This document shows, one piece after another, positions 15,639-26,594 of a stretch of DNA of 57,053 nt. This DNA comes from Bacteroidales bacterium (GTDB lineage Bacteria > Bacteroidota > Bacteroidia > Bacteroidales > UBA3663): contig JAFZBE010000053.1 of NCBI GenBank assembly GCA_017561935.1, forward strand, positions 1-57,053, read 5' to 3'. Made by a program: the position numbers and the translations under genes. Each line of letters starts with the position of its first letter. Within the stretch, counting starts at the first letter, position 1. A model generated the notes under the pieces. That model saw nothing but the letters and a program-made list of their open reading frames with translations, did no database searches and had not been told where the DNA came from.

Positions 15639-17390
15639 ATGGAAAAATTCAAGATCATCACTAAAACCCTCGCCGGTCTCGAAGAGATACTGGCCAAAGA
15701 AATCGAACAGCTGGGTGGTGAAAACATCACCATCGGCAACCGCATGGTAAGCTATCTTGGCGACAAGCAGTTGCTTTACAAGTCAAACCTCTGGCTCCGC
15801 ACCGCGCTGCGTGTGCTCAAGCCCATCGAGCAGTTCACCGCTGCCGACCCTGACGAACTCTACGCCAAGGTGAAGGCTATCAATTGGAGCCAATATGTAG
15901 CCGAGGGACAGACCATCGCCATCGACAACACCATCTTCTCGGAGAATTTCCGCAACTCGCGTTTCGCCATCTATCGCACCAAGGATGCCATCTGCGATTA
16001 TTTCGTTGAGAACGGCATGAAGCGTCCCAAAGTAGCTGTGGGTTCGGCTGACGTGCAGTTCAACCTGCATATCTCCGATACGGCAGAAAGCAGCACTATG
16101 GGTTCGACATGTACCCTCAGTCTCGACTCCAGCGGTGACCCGCTTTACAAACGCGGCTACAAAGAACAACTCACCGATGCACCCATCAGCGAAGTGCTGG
16201 CCGCGGGCATCCTGCTCAAAGCAGGCTACGACGGGACACGTGACCTCTACGACCCGATGTGCGGCTCGGGAACCTTCCTCATCGAAGCTGCCCTCATTGC
16301 CACCAACACGCCCGCCGGCCTCTATCGCAAGGGCTTCGGCTTCCAACGCTGGACCGTTGGAGATCTGGCATACGATGACGACCTTTGGCAGGATCTCTAT
16401 GACGACGACTCACAGGAAAGGGTTTTCATGCATCATATTTACGGGTCCGACATCTCGAAAGTCGCCATCGATGTCACCACCGAGAATGTCCGCAAAGCAG
16501 GATTGCAGAAGTACATTTCTCTCGCAGTAAAGGATTTTGAAGAGGTCGATACTGCACCCTGGGCCCAAGCCGAAGCAGAGGCATTGGCCGAAGGCGAGCA
16601 GCCACATGGCGGCATTGTCGTAATGAATCCACCCTATGGTAAGCGTCTCTTCACCGACGTTCCCTCTTTCTACCGGATGGTGGGCAACGTGCTCAAGAAA
16701 GTCTTCCAAGGTTCGGAGGCCTGGATCATCTCCAGCGATGACCCGAATGCCACTTTCGTTTACACCGACCCTCAAACAGGCTTCCGTAAAGAAGGCTCTC
16801 CATTCGACTTTGTTGGTCTCAAACCCTCGCTCAAGATCGAACTCAACAACGGAGGCATCCCTTGCCAGCTCCGTAAATACGAACTCTTCAGCGGCAAGTA
16901 TGACGAGTTCCGCAAGGATGGCAACGAGCTCGATAAGCTAAGCGCAGATCAAAAGCAGGACAACGGCCACTTCGAGCGTATCCGTAAAGGCAACGGGAAG
17001 AAGGGCATGTCTTTCAAAAAAGACGATAAGAAGGACGGCAAGCCCTTCAAGAAAGATAGCAAGAAAGATAGCGGCGATAAGAAGAAACGTTTCTTCGACA
17101 AGGAAGGCAAAGCCTACGATCGGGGTCATAAGCCCACCGATAACGACAAGCCCAAACGTCCCCGCAAGGACAGTAACGCCAAACGCACTTACACCATCGG
17201 CAAGGACGGCAGCATCTCGGTGAGCCGCGGCAACTTCAAGCGCGGAGCAGACGGCAAGCTCGAAGAGCGCGGCGGAGAATACCAGCCACGCGGACGCCGC
17301 ACTTACGACCCCAACCGTCCGATGTTCGGCGAAGACTTCGACATGAGCAAGGCCGTCCTCGACTTCACAAAGAAGCCCGAAGACAAATAA
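15639..17390 (+). CDS. THUMP-domain class I RNA methyltransferase (RlmL/UPF0020-like)
   Basis: This is a SAM-dependent methyltransferase, probably for 23S rRNA guanine N2. A THUMP RNA-binding domain covers about residues 40-160. The SAM motif is DPMCGSGTFLIEAA (about 205-218), and the catalytic motif is MNPPYGKR (about 329-336). Residues about 450-560 form a long lysine-rich, low-complexity tail (repeated KKDxKKD, KRPRKD), likely an extra RNA-binding arm. The frame is open from 15507, overlapping cysE. I chose the ATG at 15639 (MEKFKIITKTLAGLE), because the domain begins there and nothing before it is protein-like. It has 583 residues. Confidence 0.88.
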   Translation: MEKFKIITKTLAGLEEILAKEIEQLGGENITIGNRMVSYLGDKQLLYKSNLWLRTALRVLKPIEQFTAADPDELYAKVKAINWSQYVAEGQTIAIDNTIFSENFRNSRFAIYRTKDAICDYFVENGMKRPKVAVGSADVQFNLHISDTAESSTMGSTCTLSLDSSGDPLYKRGYKEQLTDAPISEVLAAGILLKAGYDGTRDLYDPMCGSGTFLIEAALIATNTPAGLYRKGFGFQRWTVGDLAYDDDLWQDLYDDDSQERVFMHHIYGSDISKVAIDVTTENVRKAGLQKYISLAVKDFEEVDTAPWAQAEAEALAEGEQPHGGIVVMNPPYGKRLFTDVPSFYRMVGNVLKKVFQGSEAWIISSDDPNATFVYTDPQTGFRKEGSPFDFVGLKPSLKIELNNGGIPCQLRKYELFSGKYDEFRKDGNELDKLSADQKQDNGHFERIRKGNGKKGMSFKKDDKKDGKPFKKDSKKDSGDKKKRFFDKEGKAYDRGHKPTDNDKPKRPRKDSNAKRTYTIGKDGSISVSRGNFKRGADGKLEERGGEYQPRGRRTYDPNRPMFGEDFDMSKAVLDFTKKPEDK

Positions 17391-17426
17391 CCATCGAGAA
17401 CTCCGATTATTCCGACCACCCCGACA

Positions 17427-19601
17427 ATGGACAAAAATCAAAGGGCAAAAACCCTACTCACCGCGTTTTTGGTAACATCAATGACAGGCATCGCTTCAGC
17501 ACAAACCATCTTGAGCATCATCCCTCAAAGCGAAGGAGAACTGCCCACGATGGCGCAGCTCACGCCAGGACATCCCGACTACATCTATGCCCCCTCGCTT
17601 CTCAATACCTATTTCGATGAGCAAGGGGAGTTCCACTATACCTTGCCAGAAGATGCAGCCACAGCCCAGCCTCAGCGCATGAGCGAAAAAGGTGAACCCA
17701 GCGCCGACCGCTTATGGAGAGCCTTGGGCGAAGGCGACCGCCTATGGGTGGAGCAGATCAGCGATGGTGACAACCCTCTGCGTTATCAGGTCAGCGACCC
17801 CGACGCAGCCAGTGACTCGCCCGATCTGGGGCAGTCCGACATCGTGTGGGGACAATCCGTCCATCGCAATGAGTTCGGCATCGACGGAGGCATCTTCTGG
17901 AGTCCAAAGGGCCACCTGCTGGCATTTTATCGCATGGACCAGTCGATGGTAGGCCGATATCCCCTGTTGCAGACCGATCCGCAGGAAGCTGACGTCAAAT
18001 GGATACGTTATCCGATGGCGGGTATGACAAGTCACCAAGTCACCCTCGGCATCTACAACCCCGACAGCCAGCAGACGGTCTTCCTCAAAACCAACGGGAA
18101 GCCAGAAACCCAGCCATTGTGCACCGGGACAAATGCCTCGCGCACCGCATCCGGCATCAATGCTTCAGATCATTATTTGACCAATATCTCGTGGCGCCCC
18201 GATGGCCAACAGATTCTGATTGCTGAAGTCAACCGTCTGCAGAACTATGTCGAGATGAACGTCTATGACGTCCACACAGGTGAGTTCGTCCGCACCCTTT
18301 TCATCGAGACTTCCGACAAGTACGTCGAACCCAAGAACCCCGCCTATTTCCTCCCGGGTTCCAACGACCGCTTCGTCTGGCTCAGTGAGCGCGACGGCTA
18401 CATGCAGGCCTACCTCTACAACATGGCTGCTGACAAGGTTACGTGCCATCAGTTGACCAAGGGCCATTTCGACATAAGTTCAATCGTCGGAGTCGACCCA
18501 GCCTCCAAGTTCCTCTACTTCATGGCCGCTGCCGACACTCCACTCGAAAGCAACCTTTACGCGGTAGAAATACCGCGAAGTTCGAAGGGTTTGAAGGGTT
18601 TGAAAGGTTTGAAGGGTTTGAAAGTTACGCGTATCACCCAGACGGAAGGCCGTCATAGCATCAAGGTAAACGAACAATATACTCAGGTGTATGACACCTA
18701 TACCAACCATGCAACACCGCGTGCCTGCCAGCTCATCAGCCTTCAAAATGGACGTCCCGTAAAGACTGAGGTACTCTACACAGCAGCTAATCCCTATCTC
18801 CAGAACGACAAGCACCCCACTTTGGCACGTCCCGAAGTGGAGGTTGGCACACTCAAAGCCGACGATGGGGTGACCGACCTTTACTATCGTCTGGTCAAGC
18901 CCCGCGACTATGCCGACAATCCCTTCCGGCGCTATCCCACCATCGTTTATCTCTACAACGGGCCTCACGCCCAGCTTATCACCAACGGCTTCCAATGGGG
19001 ACTGCCCGGTTGGGATTGCTACATGGCCAACCGCGGCTACGTCGTCTTTACCATCGACGGACGCGGCTCCGACAATCGCGGCCTCGCCTTCGAGCAGGCC
19101 ATCTGGCACAACCTCGGCCAAGTGGAGGCACACGACCAACTTCAGGGTGTCGAATATCTCAAGACGCTACCCTATGTCGATCCCGACCGCATAGGCATCT
19201 ACGGATGGAGTTACGGCGGCTTCATGACAACCTATATGATGCTTAACTACCCCGACATATTTAAAGTGGGGGTCTGTGGCGGACCCGTGCTCGACTGGAG
19301 CCGCTACGAAGTGATGTACGGTGAACGCTATATGGGCACACCCGACAATAACCCTGAGGGCTATGTCGCCACCACCTTGATCGACCAAACCGAAAAGCTG
19401 CGGGGACACCTGCTCATCATCCACGACGACCAGGATGGCACTGTAGTGCCGCAAATGTCGATGCAGTTCCTCAAGAATGCCGTAGCCAATGGCACCTACC
19501 CTGATTATCTGATGTACATCGGTCACGAGCACAACGTGCGAGGTAAGGACCGCGTACACCTTTTAAATAATATCTCACGCTATTTCGACGAACACTTATG
19601 A
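17427..19601 (+). CDS. S9 family prolyl oligopeptidase / dipeptidyl peptidase IV
   Basis: This 724-residue exported serine peptidase probably removes X-Pro dipeptides. The signal peptide is residues 1-25. A DPP IV-type beta-propeller covers about 60-450. The alpha/beta-hydrolase domain carries GWSYGG (Ser near 595), an aspartate in [10 protein letters not shown] (about 670) and a histidine in GHEHNVRG (about 700). A minisatellite puts four Lys-Gly-Leu triplets at about residues 387-399, in a propeller loop. Its stop overlaps the purD start (ATGA). With the exported aminopeptidase C and S41 peptidase in the same operon it makes a peptide-degradation set. Confidence 0.92.
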   Translation: MDKNQRAKTLLTAFLVTSMTGIASAQTILSIIPQSEGELPTMAQLTPGHPDYIYAPSLLNTYFDEQGEFHYTLPEDAATAQPQRMSEKGEPSADRLWRALGEGDRLWVEQISDGDNPLRYQVSDPDAASDSPDLGQSDIVWGQSVHRNEFGIDGGIFWSPKGHLLAFYRMDQSMVGRYPLLQTDPQEADVKWIRYPMAGMTSHQVTLGIYNPDSQQTVFLKTNGKPETQPLCTGTNASRTASGINASDHYLTNISWRPDGQQILIAEVNRLQNYVEMNVYDVHTGEFVRTLFIETSDKYVEPKNPAYFLPGSNDRFVWLSERDGYMQAYLYNMAADKVTCHQLTKGHFDISSIVGVDPASKFLYFMAAADTPLESNLYAVEIPRSSKGLKGLKGLKGLKVTRITQTEGRHSIKVNEQYTQVYDTYTNHATPRACQLISLQNGRPVKTEVLYTAANPYLQNDKHPTLARPEVEVGTLKADDGVTDLYYRLVKPRDYADNPFRRYPTIVYLYNGPHAQLITNGFQWGLPGWDCYMANRGYVVFTIDGRGSDNRGLAFEQAIWHNLGQVEAHDQLQGVEYLKTLPYVDPDRIGIYGWSYGGFMTTYMMLNYPDIFKVGVCGGPVLDWSRYEVMYGERYMGTPDNNPEGYVATTLIDQTEKLRGHLLIIHDDQDGTVVPQMSMQFLKNAVANGTYPDYLMYIGHEHNVRGKDRVHLLNNISRYFDEHL
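18577..18624. repeat. In-frame 9-bp minisatellite inside the S9 peptidase gene
   Basis: Four to five copies of GAAGGGTTT/GAAAGGTTT lie within the coding region and are translated as repeated KGL. The unit of nine keeps the frame whatever the copy number. It has the same core as 7833-7880 and 33396-33447. Confidence 0.9.
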
Positions 19602-20947
19602 ACATCCTTCTACTCGGCAGTGGTGGCCGCGAATGCGCCATCGCATGGAAACTGGCACAAAGCCCACAGTGCGAACAACTATACATTGCCCCAGGCAACG
19701 CAGGTACAACAGCCTACGGCCAGAACGTCCCCATCAAGGTGGGCGAATTTGACAAGATTGGCGACTTTTGCCTCCAGCAGAATATCGGCATGATCGTGGT
19801 CGGCCCCGAAGACCCCTTGGTCAATGGTATATACGACTACATCAAAGGCGATCCTCGGCTCCAAGCCATTCGCGTCATCGGTCCAAGCCGTGTCGCAGCC
19901 CAGCTCGAGGGCTCGAAGGACTTCGCCAAAGGCTTCATGTCGCGCCACGCCATCCCTACCGCCCGTTATCGTTCGTTCAACGCACAGCAGTACGACGAAG
20001 CCTGTCGATTCCTCGAGCAGCTCCACGCACCCTATGTGCTCAAGGCCGACGGACTGGCAGCTGGCAAGGGCGTGCTCATCCTCCCCACGCTCGACGAAGC
20101 CCGACGCGAACTCCGCGCCATGCTCGACGGCATGTTCGGCGCAGCTTCGGCCACAGTCGTCATCGAAGAGTTCCTCTCGGGCATCGAATGCTCCGTCTTC
20201 GTGCTCACCGACGCCCTCCACTACAAGATCCTGCCTGTCGCCAAGGACTACAAGCGCATCGGCGAAGGCGATACAGGCCCCAACACCGGAGGTATGGGCA
20301 ACTGCTCGCCCGTACCCTTCGCCGACGAACAATTCATGCAGAAGGTCGAGGAGCGCATCGTCCGCCCCACCATCGAAGGGCTCCGTCAGGAAGGGCTCCG
20401 CTATCAGGGTTTCATCTTCCTGGGTCTCATACGCATCGACCGCAACATCCAGCAATATCATGCTGGTGACCCCATGGTCATCGAGTACAATGTCCGCATG
20501 GGCGACCCAGAGACTGAAGTCGTCATGCCCCGCATCCAGAGCGATCTCGTCGAGCTCCTCCTCGGCGTGGCCGACGGCGACCTCGACCAGAAGACTCTCG
20601 AAGTCGATCCGCGCACAGCAGTTACTGTCATGCTTGTAAGCGGAGGCTATCCTGGTTCGTATGAAAAAGGCAAGGTTATGACAGGGATGGATGATCCGCT
20701 GTTCACCCAAGGCATCGTCTCTCCTGCCGACTCGGCACGCCGCTCCATCCTTTTCCATGCAGGTACCGCTGAGAAAGACAATGCCATCGTAACTGCTGGC
20801 GGGCGCGTTATCGCCGTCACCTCCTATGGACCAAATCTTTCCGAAGCCCTCGCTCAGTCGATGCGTGGTGCCGAACTCATCCAGTTCGAAGGAAAATACT
20901 ATCGCCACGACATCGGACGCGATCTCGCCAAGTGGGACAATCAATAA
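19598..20947 (+). CDS. purD: Phosphoribosylamine--glycine ligase (GARS)
   Basis: This cytosolic ATP-grasp enzyme joins phosphoribosylamine and glycine in purine synthesis. It starts [19 protein letters not shown], typical of PurD. The ATP-grasp part has [15 protein letters not shown] (about 146-160) and the block [10 protein letters not shown] metal-binding [12 protein letters not shown] lies near 300. At 449 residues it is slightly longer than most PurD. Its start overlaps the stop of the S9 peptidase, so translation is likely coupled. Confidence 0.96.
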   Translation: MNILLLGSGGRECAIAWKLAQSPQCEQLYIAPGNAGTTAYGQNVPIKVGEFDKIGDFCLQQNIGMIVVGPEDPLVNGIYDYIKGDPRLQAIRVIGPSRVAAQLEGSKDFAKGFMSRHAIPTARYRSFNAQQYDEACRFLEQLHAPYVLKADGLAAGKGVLILPTLDEARRELRAMLDGMFGAASATVVIEEFLSGIECSVFVLTDALHYKILPVAKDYKRIGEGDTGPNTGGMGNCSPVPFADEQFMQKVEERIVRPTIEGLRQEGLRYQGFIFLGLIRIDRNIQQYHAGDPMVIEYNVRMGDPETEVVMPRIQSDLVELLLGVADGDLDQKTLEVDPRTAVTVMLVSGGYPGSYEKGKVMTGMDDPLFTQGIVSPADSARRSILFHAGTAEKDNAIVTAGGRVIAVTSYGPNLSEALAQSMRGAELIQFEGKYYRHDIGRDLAKWDNQ

Positions 20948-20950
20948 TTC

Positions 20951-22009
20951 GTGTTCAAAAACAAGAGAAACGCGACCATGTACGCACCCCTGACCACATA
21001 TCGCCACATCACCCCCTTGCTCATCTTATTGAGCCTGGGGCTTGTTGTGGTGCTCATGCTGTTGGGTGCAGCCCCGCCGCGCACGCTCATCCTCGGTTGG
21101 ATCATCGCCGGTCTGCTCACCGTAGGCATCCGGCACATCGTCGCACGTTTCCGACTCGACGGAGGAGCAAGTGTCAAGGCCTTCGCCATTGGCTGGCCCC
21201 TGCTCACCGTGGTGCAATGCTCGGTCATCTGTCTCTTTTCCTCACCCTTAACCCTTAACCCTTCACCCTTAACCCTTAACCCTTCACCCTTACCTCCCCT
21301 TCTGCAACAGCTTGCTATCATCACCATCATCTCACTCCAGATGAGCCTTTGGCAACGCCGTGTGGCCATCATCAAGCACCTGTTGCTCGGTCTCATCATC
21401 GGCCTAATCTCCACCCTGCATCACCACCTCATCCTCCTCGTGCTGCTGCTGCCTATCACAGGCTACTATATGCGATGCCTCAGCCCCCGCAATCTGCTCA
21501 GCGCCATCACTGGCATCGTGCTCGGCATCTGGATCATCTACCTCATCCTCTGCATCCTCCCATTATTGGGAAGTAAAGAGGGAGGCATAGCAACTGCCGA
21601 CCAGATGATTATGGCCTATAGCCCATATCGCCTCCTAAGCTCACCACTTCAAACCTTTCAACCCCCTCAAACCACTCAAACCCTTTTTTCCCCTTGGCAA
21701 CTCGCCCTATTGGTTTATGTGGTTCTGCTCCTACTCATTCACACACTCACCAGCCTTGCCGTCGATCTGGGGCAAAGCGTGCGAGCCGAAGCGTCGATCA
21801 TGATGCTCTCTATAGTCAGTATTGCCTTCATCGTGCTGCTCATCCTCGATGCTTCCCACCTCTCCATCCACCTTGTCACCCTCGCCCTGCTGCTCGCCCT
21901 GCTGCTCACCATCCATCAGGCCAATCCGCATCATCCCCTGGTCGAATGGTGGATACTCATCATCCAACTCGTCGGTATCATTCTCGCCATCCTCCCCTGG
22001 ATCAAATGA
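20951..22009 (+). CDS. Polytopic membrane protein of unknown function, with minisatellite insertions
   Basis: The 352 residues hold about nine or ten hydrophobic segments rich in Leu and Ile. I do not recognise a catalytic motif; a DUF6427-like protein is possible but not shown. Two loops are made of translated repeats. One lies at about residues 97-114 (SPLTLNPSPLTLNPSP), from the TTAACCC-type array at 21242. The other lies at about 232-246 (LQTFQPPQTTQT), from the array at 21642. Both sit between membrane segments, where length change would be tolerated. It starts 3 nt after purD and closes the operon. Confidence 0.75.
   Translation: MFKNKRNATMYAPLTTYRHITPLLILLSLGLVVVLMLLGAAPPRTLILGWIIAGLLTVGIRHIVARFRLDGGASVKAFAIGWPLLTVVQCSVICLFSSPLTLNPSPLTLNPSPLPPLLQQLAIITIISLQMSLWQRRVAIIKHLLLGLIIGLISTLHHHLILLVLLLPITGYYMRCLSPRNLLSAITGIVLGIWIIYLILCILPLLGSKEGGIATADQMIMAYSPYRLLSSPLQTFQPPQTTQTLFSPWQLALLVYVVLLLLIHTLTSLAVDLGQSVRAEASIMMLSIVSIAFIVLLILDASHLSIHLVTLALLLALLLTIHQANPHHPLVEWWILIIQLVGIILAILPWIK
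21242..21293. repeat. TTAACCC/TTCACCC heptamer minisatellite in coding sequence
   Basis: Seven copies of a 7-bp unit (ACCCTTA/ACCCTTC) occur in an ordered A-A-C-A-A-C pattern, so the array also reads as a 21-bp higher-order repeat. Twenty-one bases is seven codons, giving the translated heptapeptide SPLTLNP twice. The unit looks telomere-like but lies inside a bacterial membrane-protein gene. Confidence 0.9.
21642..21683. repeat. Second minisatellite in the same membrane-protein gene (CAAACC type)
   Basis: Degenerate copies of TCAAACC with short fillers encode a Gln/Thr/Pro-rich loop. This is the complementary-strand form of the GGTTTGA class seen at 18577 and 33396. Confidence 0.7.
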
Positions 22010-22086
22010 CGCGGCAATCCGCACAACGCCATTCCCTTACGGATAATTCCTATTCCAAGAGTTTTAACCATAAACAAAACAATCTT

Positions 22087-25000
22087 ATGAAAGCAATTCG
22101 TTTCCTACCCCTCCTGATGGCAGCCGCCATCGGCGTAGGCGCAGCAGCCCAAACGCTCCGCACCACCCTATCCAATGTTCTTCCCTCCTCCCATCAAGGC
22201 ATAAACACGCGTGAGCTACAGGTTGTTCGCACAAACTCTGCACCCGCCATTCGTCTGGGTATCCCCTCTCTTCCGTCGGAAAAACGCCATGTTAGTTCGC
22301 GCCCCAACCAGGCCGACTATCCCGTCATCTATGGCCTCAAGCACCAGGACAGCGGATACAACGATGTGTCAGGCGGCCCCTACAACGTCATCCGTTTCCA
22401 TGCCGCACCCCAAACAACCAAGCGCGATGTCAGCCCCGAACTAGGAGGCTCCACCGCCTTCTATGCACGTGGCAAGTTCTATACCCTCGAAATGGAGAGT
22501 ACCCAATGTATCATGAAGACCTACGACGCCTCGACCTGGGAACTTGAAAGCACCGACGTCATCTGCGAACGCGACGACTACTTGCGCCAAGTTGCAGCCT
22601 TCGACGAGACCACTGGCAAAGCTTACTTCGTGTTCTGGGGTCAACTCGACTGGAACACCTATCGAACTGCACGTCCACTCATGGAGATCGACCTCGACAC
22701 CAAGACAGCAGTCGAGGTAGGTTTGATTGACCAAATCTTCGTCCAAACCCTCTTCTTCGATAACAAAGGCCAACTCTACGGAATCCCCTACAACACCAAG
22801 GAACTCTACCGCATCAGCAAGACCGATGGAAGCTATGAGTTGGTGGGAGAGCTTGACATCCCGTTCGGTCGTTATCCAAACTCCGAAACTGCCGTCACTG
22901 ACCCCGCCACAGGAACCACGTACTGGATTGTTCCTCGCGTGCCGGGCAACGGATACGCTGCAGAGTCGTATATCTATACCATTGACTGTCAGACATGCGA
23001 GTGTACATTCGTAAGCGATATGCCCAACGACGAACACCTTCAGGGAGCATTCATCAAGTATGCGCCTGCAGCAGCACCTGCTGCAGCTACAGGCATCAGC
23101 TATGAGGCCGGCAAACTCTGCTTTACCGCTCCCACCACCACATACACTACGGGAGAAGCTCTCACAGGCTCACTAACAACACACATTGTGGTCGATGGCA
23201 CAGAACAGACTCTCTCCCTTGAACCAGGCGCAGAAGCTGAAGTGCCTCTAAACCTGGCCGACGGAGATCATGAGGTAATCATAACTCTCGAAGGCGAGGG
23301 GGGCATTGGCCCCGAACGCATTTGGGAAGGCTACCTCGGTATTGACCAACCCACGGGAGTAGAGAATCTCACTGCAACCCTCGATGGCAACACCGTCACT
23401 TTGACATGGACTGCGCCAACAGCTTCAATCAATGGTGGGGCTTTCGACGATGCCGATGTGAGGTACTATGTAATTCGTCATCCCGACGAAAAAGTCTTAA
23501 CTGAAGCCACCGCAGAGACCACACTTACCGACGAGCTTCCTTCCGCCCATAATCATTACACCTGGGAGGTAACAGCGTTCGTTGGTGAGATGACCGATAA
23601 CAATGTATCTGTTACATCCAACGATATTATTTCAGGCAGCATCTGGGTACCCGATTATACCGAGGAGTTCCTTTCACAGGACGATTGGAACCTCTTCACC
23701 GTTATCGACAACAACGCTGACGGAGCTGGCTGGAAGTATCAGGAATCACAACAGACAGCCTACCTCTTAGCCAACGGGATGTATGATCCTGACTATAATC
23801 CCGGTGGTGGCAAGGGCATGGATGACTATCTCATCACTCCATCTATCCAACTCAAGAAGGACGTGCAGTATCGTCTCTCGTTCGATGCCATCGATGTGGG
23901 TCTGACGCACGAATACCTTAACGTCTATCTCGGTCAAGGCAACACCATCGAAGCAATGACAACAACGCTTGCCAAATATGACTTCGACTACCGCAACGAC
24001 AACTTGCGACAAGTCACCGACTTCAGCGTCCCAGCCGACGGACTCTGGAACATAGCCTTCCACAGTTGCGCACCTGTTTATAGTTCCAACTACGCTCTCG
24101 ACAATATTGGCATCGAGGTTTACTCATTCTTCGACGCCCCTGCAGCTTCGAGCAATGTAAGTGCAATCCCTGGCGCAGGAGGCGCACTCAGCAGCACGCT
24201 GACGTTCACGCTGCCCACCACAACCTTCAAGGGTGATGCCCTCAACGAAATCTCTTCAATCGAAATCAGTCGCAACGGTCAGCGGATAGCCACCCTCGAA
24301 GGCAAACCAGGCGAGACCCTTACCTACGAAGACACAACGGTGAACAATGGAGAAGCAGCCTATACCATCACTTGCTTCAATGCTGTTGGACAAGGCGCTC
24401 CTGCTTCCGTGACCATCTGGGTCGGTCTCGATACTCCTATAGCTCCTGTCATCACAGAATACCACCAGACTGCCGACATCAAACCATCGGTAAGTTGGAG
24501 TGCAGTACCCGCAACCGGTGCACATGGTGGCTATGTGGCTCCCGAAGAGGTAACTTACACCCTCTGCAAGTACAATGAGTACAACTGGGACAATCATTGG
24601 GAGCAAGTGGCAACAACCACCGATTTGAGCACCATCGACGAAACCTTCTTCAGCTACTGGGGCCAAGACTTGGTGACCTATGCCCTGTTTGCCACCAATG
24701 AAGCCGGTACGAGCGAAGGCACACAGTTCAGCATTACCCTTGGCTCGCCTTGGGAAACACCTTACCAAGAGAGTTTTGCATGGGCATTTGCCAACCAAGG
24801 GCCCTGGACGCTTTTCGCTTCCAGCTATGACTATGCGTGGAGCATCAACAACGGCTCAAGTCTTGCAGTGAAGCCCTACGACGAAGATGGCGGCATGCTT
24901 TACTACACTTACAAGGCAGAAGACAGCAATAACCAGATCATGCAGGGTCCGCGCGTAGCCCTCAGTACCCTGACGAAGGCAGAACTCAGCTTCTTCATGT

Positions 25001-26574
25001 ATCATGGCATGGAGGCTGACCCCGAAGACGTGGTGCTCGAGGTTTTGGCAAGCTACAATGACGGTGAATGGCAGAAGATTGGCACAGTGGACTACAACAA
25101 TGGAGCCACAGGGTGGACACGCAGTTCGTTCGCACTCGATACCCCTGCCGCACCAGAAGGTTATTCTCCCAGCAACGTCCAAATCGCCTTCCGAGGCATT
25201 ACTACCGTTCCATCTGCTTCGCTCTTCATTGACAAGATTGCCATTGCCGATGGTGTGGAAGTTGATGCAGCCCTCATAGGTATCAGTGGTAACAAGCGTA
25301 TCTCTGCCGGCGAGACTCAGACTCTCACCTTTGCCGTGGCCAACTATGGCATGAACGAACTGAGCGACTACAAGGTTGCCATCACCCTTTCTGATGGCGA
25401 GAACACCACCGATGTAGAAATAGCAGGTACACAAGCCCTTGTCGCTGGCGAAGTAGGCACCCTCAACTACGACATCGACCTCAACAAGGCCTATGCAGGC
25501 AAGACCTTTACGGTCAACGCCGTCGTACAGGCAGCTAACGATACCAACGAAGCCAACAATACTGCCGATTACCAGTTCTACGTCAAGGGGAGCAACCTGC
25601 CAGCAGCCTCTGACCTTGAGGCCACACAAGATGACAAGGGCATCAATCTGAGCTGGACAGCCCCCGCAACCGACGAAATCGTCGATCCGGTAGTCGATGG
25701 CTTTGATGACTATGAATCATTCATCATCGACGGTATCGGCGACTGGAAGACCTATGACGGCGATGGAGCTATCACTGTCTATTTCGGCGGACCTAGCATC
25801 CCCAACAATTTCGATGCCAAAGCATGGCAGGTTTGGGCTCCTGAGGAAGCCGGCTTCAGCTTGGAGCGCTTTGACGTGCTCACGCCACACTCCGGATCGA
25901 AGTACATCGCTTCTTGGACAGCATCGGATGGCGTTTCAACCACCATGCCTACCGACGACTGGTTGATTTCGAGCGATGTGCAGGGCGGCAGTGACGTGAA
26001 TTTCTACTACCGCGTCCCCAACGAAGGTTCCGACCCACAGAACGTCGAGCTCCTCTACTCCAACACCGATCAGCAAGTTGAGAGCTTCCAGCATGTCGAT
26101 GGCGACCAGATTGTAGGCACCACGGCTTGGGTAAAACTCGAATACACACTACCTGAGGATGCCAAGTATTTCGCTATCCGCAACTGGAACGATGGCAACG
26201 CTACCACGGTAGCCTTCATCGACGACATCGAATATACACCGCTTTATGGTGCCACCACGAAGCTCACCTTCCTGGGATACAACATCTATCGTGATGGACA
26301 GCTCATTGCCGAAAAGGTACAAGAGACCACTTATTGCGATGCGTCCAGCGTGGGCGAACATGAATACTTCGTCACCGCTGTCTGGGCAGAGGGCGAATCA
26401 AACGCTACCAATGTCATCGAAATAGAGGTAATCACTAACATTAGTGAACTCATGTTGGGTAAGGAACCTGTCGAATTCTTCTCTATCGATGGACGTCACA
26501 TCGAAGGCAAGGTCGAACCAGGCATCTATCTGCTCCGCCAAGGCGAAAAAACCGCCAAGGTAATTATCAAGTAA
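22087..26574 (+). CDS. Large secreted multidomain protein with choice-of-anchor J domains and T9SS-like C terminus
   Basis: This protein of 1495 residues is exported by a signal peptide (MKAIRFLPLLMAAAIGVGAAAQ). A beta-rich N-terminal domain covers about 60-330. Fibronectin III-like stretches follow (for example GNTVTLTWTAP, near 435-447). Three cleaved-adhesin/choice-of-anchor J modules start near 523, 890 and 1200, with DDYLITPSIQL and DDWLISSDVQ as typical pieces. A CARDB-like domain lies at about 1057-1165. The last 35 residues (FFSIDGRH, PGIYLLRQG, KVIIK) resemble a T9SS type A sorting domain. It is probably a surface adhesin or host-protein-binding factor; no protease motif is seen. The ATG at 22087 is preferred over the open frame from 21694, which overlaps the previous gene. 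Confidence 0.8.
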   Translation: MKAIRFLPLLMAAAIGVGAAAQTLRTTLSNVLPSSHQGINTRELQVVRTNSAPAIRLGIPSLPSEKRHVSSRPNQADYPVIYGLKHQDSGYNDVSGGPYNVIRFHAAPQTTKRDVSPELGGSTAFYARGKFYTLEMESTQCIMKTYDASTWELESTDVICERDDYLRQVAAFDETTGKAYFVFWGQLDWNTYRTARPLMEIDLDTKTAVEVGLIDQIFVQTLFFDNKGQLYGIPYNTKELYRISKTDGSYELVGELDIPFGRYPNSETAVTDPATGTTYWIVPRVPGNGYAAESYIYTIDCQTCECTFVSDMPNDEHLQGAFIKYAPAAAPAAATGISYEAGKLCFTAPTTTYTTGEALTGSLTTHIVVDGTEQTLSLEPGAEAEVPLNLADGDHEVIITLEGEGGIGPERIWEGYLGIDQPTGVENLTATLDGNTVTLTWTAPTASINGGAFDDADVRYYVIRHPDEKVLTEATAETTLTDELPSAHNHYTWEVTAFVGEMTDNNVSVTSNDIISGSIWVPDYTEEFLSQDDWNLFTVIDNNADGAGWKYQESQQTAYLLANGMYDPDYNPGGGKGMDDYLITPSIQLKKDVQYRLSFDAIDVGLTHEYLNVYLGQGNTIEAMTTTLAKYDFDYRNDNLRQVTDFSVPADGLWNIAFHSCAPVYSSNYALDNIGIEVYSFFDAPAASSNVSAIPGAGGALSSTLTFTLPTTTFKGDALNEISSIEISRNGQRIATLEGKPGETLTYEDTTVNNGEAAYTITCFNAVGQGAPASVTIWVGLDTPIAPVITEYHQTADIKPSVSWSAVPATGAHGGYVAPEEVTYTLCKYNEYNWDNHWEQVATTTDLSTIDETFFSYWGQDLVTYALFATNEAGTSEGTQFSITLGSPWETPYQESFAWAFANQGPWTLFASSYDYAWSINNGSSLAVKPYDEDGGMLYYTYKAEDSNNQIMQGPRVALSTLTKAELSFFMYHGMEADPEDVVLEVLASYNDGEWQKIGTVDYNNGATGWTRSSFALDTPAAPEGYSPSNVQIAFRGITTVPSASLFIDKIAIADGVEVDAALIGISGNKRISAGETQTLTFAVANYGMNELSDYKVAITLSDGENTTDVEIAGTQALVAGEVGTLNYDIDLNKAYAGKTFTVNAVVQAANDTNEANNTADYQFYVKGSNLPAASDLEATQDDKGINLSWTAPATDEIVDPVVDGFDDYESFIIDGIGDWKTYDGDGAITVYFGGPSIPNNFDAKAWQVWAPEEAGFSLERFDVLTPHSGSKYIASWTASDGVSTTMPTDDWLISSDVQGGSDVNFYYRVPNEGSDPQNVELLYSNTDQQVESFQHVDGDQIVGTTAWVKLEYTLPEDAKYFAIRNWNDGNATTVAFIDDIEYTPLYGATTKLTFLGYNIYRDGQLIAEKVQETTYCDASSVGEHEYFVTAVWAEGESNATNVIEIEVITNISELMLGKEPVEFFSIDGRHIEGKVEPGIYLLRQGEKTAKVIIK

Positions 26575-26594
26575 ATCCATTCATCCCCATCATC

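Noticed and set aside
19679..21007. 442-codon open frame opposite purD
   Set aside because: It is antisense to purD, has no signal or domain, and results from third-position G/C bias in the real gene.
21694..22086. N-terminal extension of the large anchor-J protein
   Set aside because: It overlaps the membrane-protein gene in another frame, is Pro/His/Ser-rich and not protein-like, while a good signal peptide starts at 22087.
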